A program made the translations under genes and the position numbers. A stretch of 64,000 bases of DNA from Paracentrotus lividus. Taxonomy: Eukaryota > Echinodermata > Echinoidea > Camarodonta > Echinidae. The stretch lies in assembly GCA_940671915.1 (NCBI GenBank), contig CALNVZ010000649.1, positions 2,818,436-2,882,435 of the forward strand, read 5' to 3'. The notes under the pieces were generated by a model, which had not been told where the DNA came from, did no database searches, and worked only from the letters and a program-made list of their open reading frames with translations. Below, piece by piece: positions 60,421-64,000 of this stretch (the stretch's first letter is position 1; each line of letters starts with the position of its first letter).

Positions 60421-60720
60421 GATGCTGGATATATTTGCCAAAATCAACTTGAATATAATGAATTTGTGACTGTTTCTCTACCCATCTCGAAGATTTTAGT
60501 TCACTGCCATTACCGCCGTGATGATTCAAGTCTACGGAATTTTCAATGGTTCCAGTTGTTGAGAGAACATAGTGAGCTCGCCTACATGCACGAGCAGCAA
60601 TTGGTAGCAGCGAAAAATGATTGATTGAACTTTTCGCCGGGGTCATATTTTGTCTGCAGCTAGCACAGCTGTTGTTTTGTTTAGTGTTTTGACCGTTTGA
60701 AACAAAAGCTCCGACTTCCT
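60421..60720 (-). promoter_or_regulatory. 5' UTR and proximal promoter region of the CDK5RAP2-like gene
   Basis: Sequence immediately upstream of the start codon. The in-frame TAG at 60480-60478 closes the coding frame. GC is higher than in flanking DNA, and a CCAAT pentamer is present on the minus strand near 60601. No TATA box is evident. Several upstream ATGs would give short uORFs. The transcription start is not determinable; the promoter assignment is inferred from position. Confidence 0.5.
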
Positions 60721-60832
60721 ATATTTTGCATGTTTTTTATGTTTGAGTAAAAAGAAAAGAAAAGAAGTAGAACGGAGCCAAGGAGGAGAAGAGAATTAAT
60801 TTATCGAGGAACAGGTTGGAAGAAGTGGAAGG

Positions 60833-60837
<5 letters not shown>

Positions 60838-60869
<32 letters not shown>

Positions 60870-60870
60870 A
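60838..60870. repeat. Poly-A tract (~30) upstream of the gene
   Basis: An A run at 60838-60867 followed by AGAAGAAGAAGAAAG. May be the tail of an old retroposon; no body recognised. Confidence 0.7.
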
Positions 60871-61212
60871 AGAAGAAGAAGAAAGCTCACGTCCCTGGTT
60901 AAAAACAAAAACGAAAAGAGTATATGGGCCAACATACATAAAGGTGAAATATTCTTTTGCCGCTGTAGCAGCATGTTTTTGTTTTTTTTTCTTCCTCTTC
61001 TTGAATATGTTTGTCCCTGCTTTTACTTTTCGGGACCCTAGCCCTGGATACATCTTGAACATTCTTCCAACCCTTCACGGGGATTTTTCTTTTAAAAAAA
61101 GTTTTATCAATCCCCAAGATGCCCATTTTTTGTCATTTTTTTTCCTTCTAGTTTGGGGCCCCTTTTTTGTTTACCCGGCCGATCAAGCCCCCCTCAGTCC
61201 TACCCCCAGGTA

Positions 61213-61666
61213 ACGCGTCTGAGATGTATTGTTTATAATGTTCTTTAAGTTAAATCTAGATTTATGGGGACAGGCTTAGGTCTCTTGTCTAGGGGAGGGG
61301 TTGAAGTAAAAAGTGTAATTGGTTAAAATTCGAAATATTTTATTCCACCTTTATGCTAAAACAAAATAAATAAAAAACAACCTTTAACCCTTAATTGTCA
61401 TCATTTTCACCTAATTCATTTGTTAACCTTGATTACAAGGTCGTAAATATTGAGATAATATTTTATACTGAGTTATGTTAAGCTTAGATTTTACAATAAA
61501 ATTTTGGGAAGATAGAAATTTTAATGGTTTTGAAATGAATAAAATCAATGTTGAACCCAAATCAAATTAAATTTTGACACCTTCCCTAGACAAAAAGAGT
61601 CTTTTCTGTAACGATAAAAAGAGATTTAACTTAAAGAACAATAACAACTCTTCACCTCAGACGTGT
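61213..61666. mobile_element. ~454 bp MITE with ACGCGTCTGAG ends
   Basis: Left ACGCGTCTGAGATGTATTGT then TTCTTTAAGTTAAATCT; right (inverse) ACACGTCTGAGGTGAAGAGT then TTCTTTAAGTTAAATCTC. Arms about 45 bp with small gaps. Confidence 0.82.
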
Positions 61667-61889
61667 TTCCTTTGATACACGCCTTGTCTGCAGGGACTAA
61701 ATCATGTAAATGGTAGGTTATATCTTTTTGGTTTAACTCTACTTTTGGTTTTATTTATTTTGTATCGTATTTCATTGTATTCTCATTGCATTTCATTATA
61801 TTGCATGATATGGGTTTTTTGTTTACAAGTTTGTTTGTTGTGTGTTTTTTTTTAATATACTTTTGAGCAATCCTGGTATTTCATGATGT

Positions 61890-62050
61890 GCACTACATTG
61901 TTATCTTGATTTTTATCTTTTACCACATAAATGTGAATCTTGATCTGTTGATCGTTGAGAGGGGGAGGGGTTGATGCGATTTCTTCACGGGCGTAAATCC
62001 CGGGGATGGGGGGATACATCCCCCCCAGATTTTGGGGAGGGGGGATGGCC
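61890..62050. repeat. Dispersed repeat with CCCGGGGATGGGGGG, copy 1
   Basis: ATGTGAATCTTGATCTGTTG, GTTGAGAGGGGGAGGGGTTG, ATGCGATTTCTTC, then a G/C-rich palindromic end. A second copy in the same orientation is at 63625-63780. Confidence 0.72.
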
Positions 62051-62434
62051 TGTACAAACATCTCCTCCCCCCCCCCCCCAGTTTTTTAAGAAAGAAATGA
62101 AAAAAAATACACTAGATAATTGTGTTATTGGTTAAAATAGCGCTTTCAACACTAAAATATGCTCTTTTTTTACTCCAAAAACCCCAACATTTTCCTGTAA
62201 CAAACAGTTACCAAAGTATAAAAAGGTTGGACCCCATGCCCTCGTCTCGGGACAAACCTTAGGAAAGGGTGTTGTTGACAATTAAAAACATTAATGTAGT
62301 TATGTGCGGGCTAGGTTGGTGGAGGGCTTGGGGCCTGCAGCCCACAAAATTTTCATAGCAAAGATTGTGGTTTTGTTTTCTATCGCTGTTATTTAACAAA
62401 GCATGTAACATGTATCTTCTAAATGGATACTAAA

Positions 62435-62960
62435 TTTTCGGCTCGCGCTGCCCTCTCGCTGATATTAAATAGGATCTATACTGCTCAAAATAATATCTCC
62501 TATTTTTAGCTTAAAAATTTCGCGCTCGCATTACTTTTTCCATTACTACAATGAACAGGTCAATGCAGCCATTACGATTATTAAAAGCATACATATAAAG
62601 AATTTTTTTCTTCGTATCCCCTACCTCTCCGAATACATTTCTCTTCAGATCTATGCCTGTGATCTAAAGTGTCCCCCTTTTCAGAAAAAGTGCCCTTTTT
62701 TATCGAGACCCCTCTTCAAATCCGTTCCGCCGCCTGTCCTATATATTTTTGTTATGTTTTATGTGTTTTTTTTTTTTCGCGCTCACGGATACTTTATAGG
62801 CCTATAGGACCTTTAATGCACAAACATATCCAATTTAAGCTTAAAATTTTCAGTTCGCGCTCCGCGCTCGCTCATACTAAATAAGAACTATAATGCACAT
62901 TCTCGAACAAACTTTAAGCTTAAAATTTTCGGCTCGCGCTTCGCGCTCGCATTAGTTTTT
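62435..62960. repeat. Repeated TTCGGCTCGCGCT(T/C)CGCGCTCGC motif
   Basis: GCTTAAAATTTTCGGCTCGC or close variants occur at ~62435, 62510, 62838 and 62917. Two are followed by ATTAxTTTTTCCATTACTAx and AATGAACAG. Strong CpG content in AT-rich flanks. Confidence 0.75.
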
Positions 62961-63114
62961 CCATTACTAAAATGAACAGTATAATCAAGGCAGCCATAAG
63001 CTAAACAGCATACATTCAAAGACAAAATTCTATTCGCACCCCTCCCTCTCAAATCCCTTCCACTGCCTTTTCTATATAGGTATTAAAAACGTTACTTGTG
63101 TCACTAGTGCTTAA

Positions 63115-63518
63115 AGGGATGCAGTAACATTGAATGATATTCAAATCACATTTATTCGATTTAGCTTATTTGCCAACATAATTATAAACAATTAGGTCAG
63201 TCTGGTATCTCTTCAAAATTGCAAGCTAATTGCTTGCTTTACCTGGCTTCGAGATATCAATGATTTCATACTCAAAATTTATAAACCAACACCGGATGGT
63301 TTAATATAAAACCATGTGCTTTTCCACACACCCATTTCCTGTTGTAAAGGGTACTGGTGTTCGGCTGTATGCTTGGCATTGTTTGTTACACTGTTTTAAG
63401 GTAGTAAATGACTTCCATTTGATCTGAAACTTTCAGTAGTTTGTTTTTACTGTTGGAACAATATAATTTTATTAATCTTGATATAATTGCTCTTGTTTTT
63501 GAAAGCTACTAAATCCCT
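63115..63518. mobile_element. TTAA-flanked MITE family 1, copy 4 (404 bp)
   Basis: TTAA at 63111-63114 and 63519-63522. Same orientation as copy 1 (AGGGATGCAGTAACATTGAA...AAATCCCT). The only copy outside the gene. Confidence 0.87.
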
Positions 63519-63624
63519 TTAAACAAGATCGCGACATGCAAATTATTTCGCTCATCCACCCCACTCTTCCACACGGATTTACGCCGCTGGATTTCTTCCT
63601 TTAAAAATGTTATACTCTACATTG

Positions 63625-63780
63625 TTAGATCAATTATTGTATCTTGATTTTTTTTTTTAACGAAATAAATTTATGTGAATGTGAATCTGAAACTCGTTGA
63701 GAGAGGGGGTGAGGGGTGTTGATGCAATTTTTTCCTTTAAAAATGTAGGGGACGTGTCCCCCCACTCCTTTTAATCAGGG
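63625..63780. repeat. Dispersed repeat, copy 2
   Basis: ATGTGAATGTGAATCTGAAA, GTTGAGAGAGGGGGTGAGGG, TTGATGCAATTTTTTC, GGGGACGTGTCCCCCCACTC. Collinear with 61890-62050. Confidence 0.7.
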
Positions 63781-64000
63781 CCCATGTACAGAAATCGTGG
63801 GTTCGAGCCCCACATTGGGTGTACACCTTTTTGTTCCCTTTTCAAGCGCCCAGTTTCTTCTGATTCTCTGATTTAATTTGCCTACCCAACATAGCACCGC
63901 AGCCCGGTTAGCGCTTAGAATGAATCATAAGACTCACAATCTCGATACATTTCGATAGCGGGTTAGCCAATCAGCGCCGTCCATTCTATCGAAAATTATC

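Noticed and set aside
63795-63820. tRNA T-arm (GTGGGTTCGAGCCCCAC)
   Set aside because: Only the T arm is present; no D arm or anticodon stem upstream, so it is a fragment or chance.
1-64000. CRISPR array, operon or other prokaryotic system
   Set aside because: The spliced gene, SINEs and MITEs show animal nuclear DNA; the direct repeats found have no regular spacer structure.

Overview
This is a eukaryotic, AT-rich, repeat-laden window from an animal genome. It contains one recognisable protein-coding gene, which fills most of it on the minus strand. The protein is most like the vertebrate centrosomal proteins CDK5RAP2 and PDE4DIP (myomegalin), the centrosomin family. The conserved CM1 signature, dense introns, many short palindromic DNA transposon remnants (MITEs) and very frequent ACATGTACATGT palindromes suggest a marine invertebrate deuterostome, probably an echinoderm or close relative. 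The lineage is an inference; the sequence alone does not prove it.

The gene reads right to left. Exon 1, with the start codon, ends at 60420, and the reading frame leaves the window at position 1. I could assemble 22 coding exons with consensus splice sites and continuous phase: 2166 nt, 722 codons, no internal stop. Residues about 66-135 form the CM1 motif, which binds and activates the gamma-tubulin ring complex in known family members. Everything after it is predicted coiled coil, and several heptad blocks match the order seen in vertebrate CDK5RAP2. The C-terminal part of the protein lies outside the window.

Layout: 1-18.2 kb holds exons 22 to 8 with short introns; 18.2-39.2 kb holds exons 7 to 2 with longer introns; 39.2-60.4 kb is a 21 kb first intron; 60.4-64 kb is the 5' UTR, promoter and upstream DNA. 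The introns are filled with non-autonomous DNA transposon remnants: TTAA-flanked families (some piggyBac-like), hAT-like elements, long fold-back palindromes, TA-flanked MITEs, tRNA-headed SINEs, one LINE reverse-transcriptase scrap, and long homopolymeric C/G tracts.

The most interesting local structure is in the gene itself. Exons 8, 15 and 22 each have decayed partial tandem copies (one, two and one). Every copy lies just 5' of the intact exon and keeps the acceptor end but not the donor. The exons from 9 onward are all phase 0-0, so whole exons could be gained or lost without frameshift. Other candidates worth checking are a 2.1 kb element carrying five copies of GTAACTGACGTTAC, an 833 bp palindrome split by a second element, a 1.3 kb inverted-repeat element rich in ACG/CGT, and two CpG-rich patches in intron 1 that could be alternative promoters.
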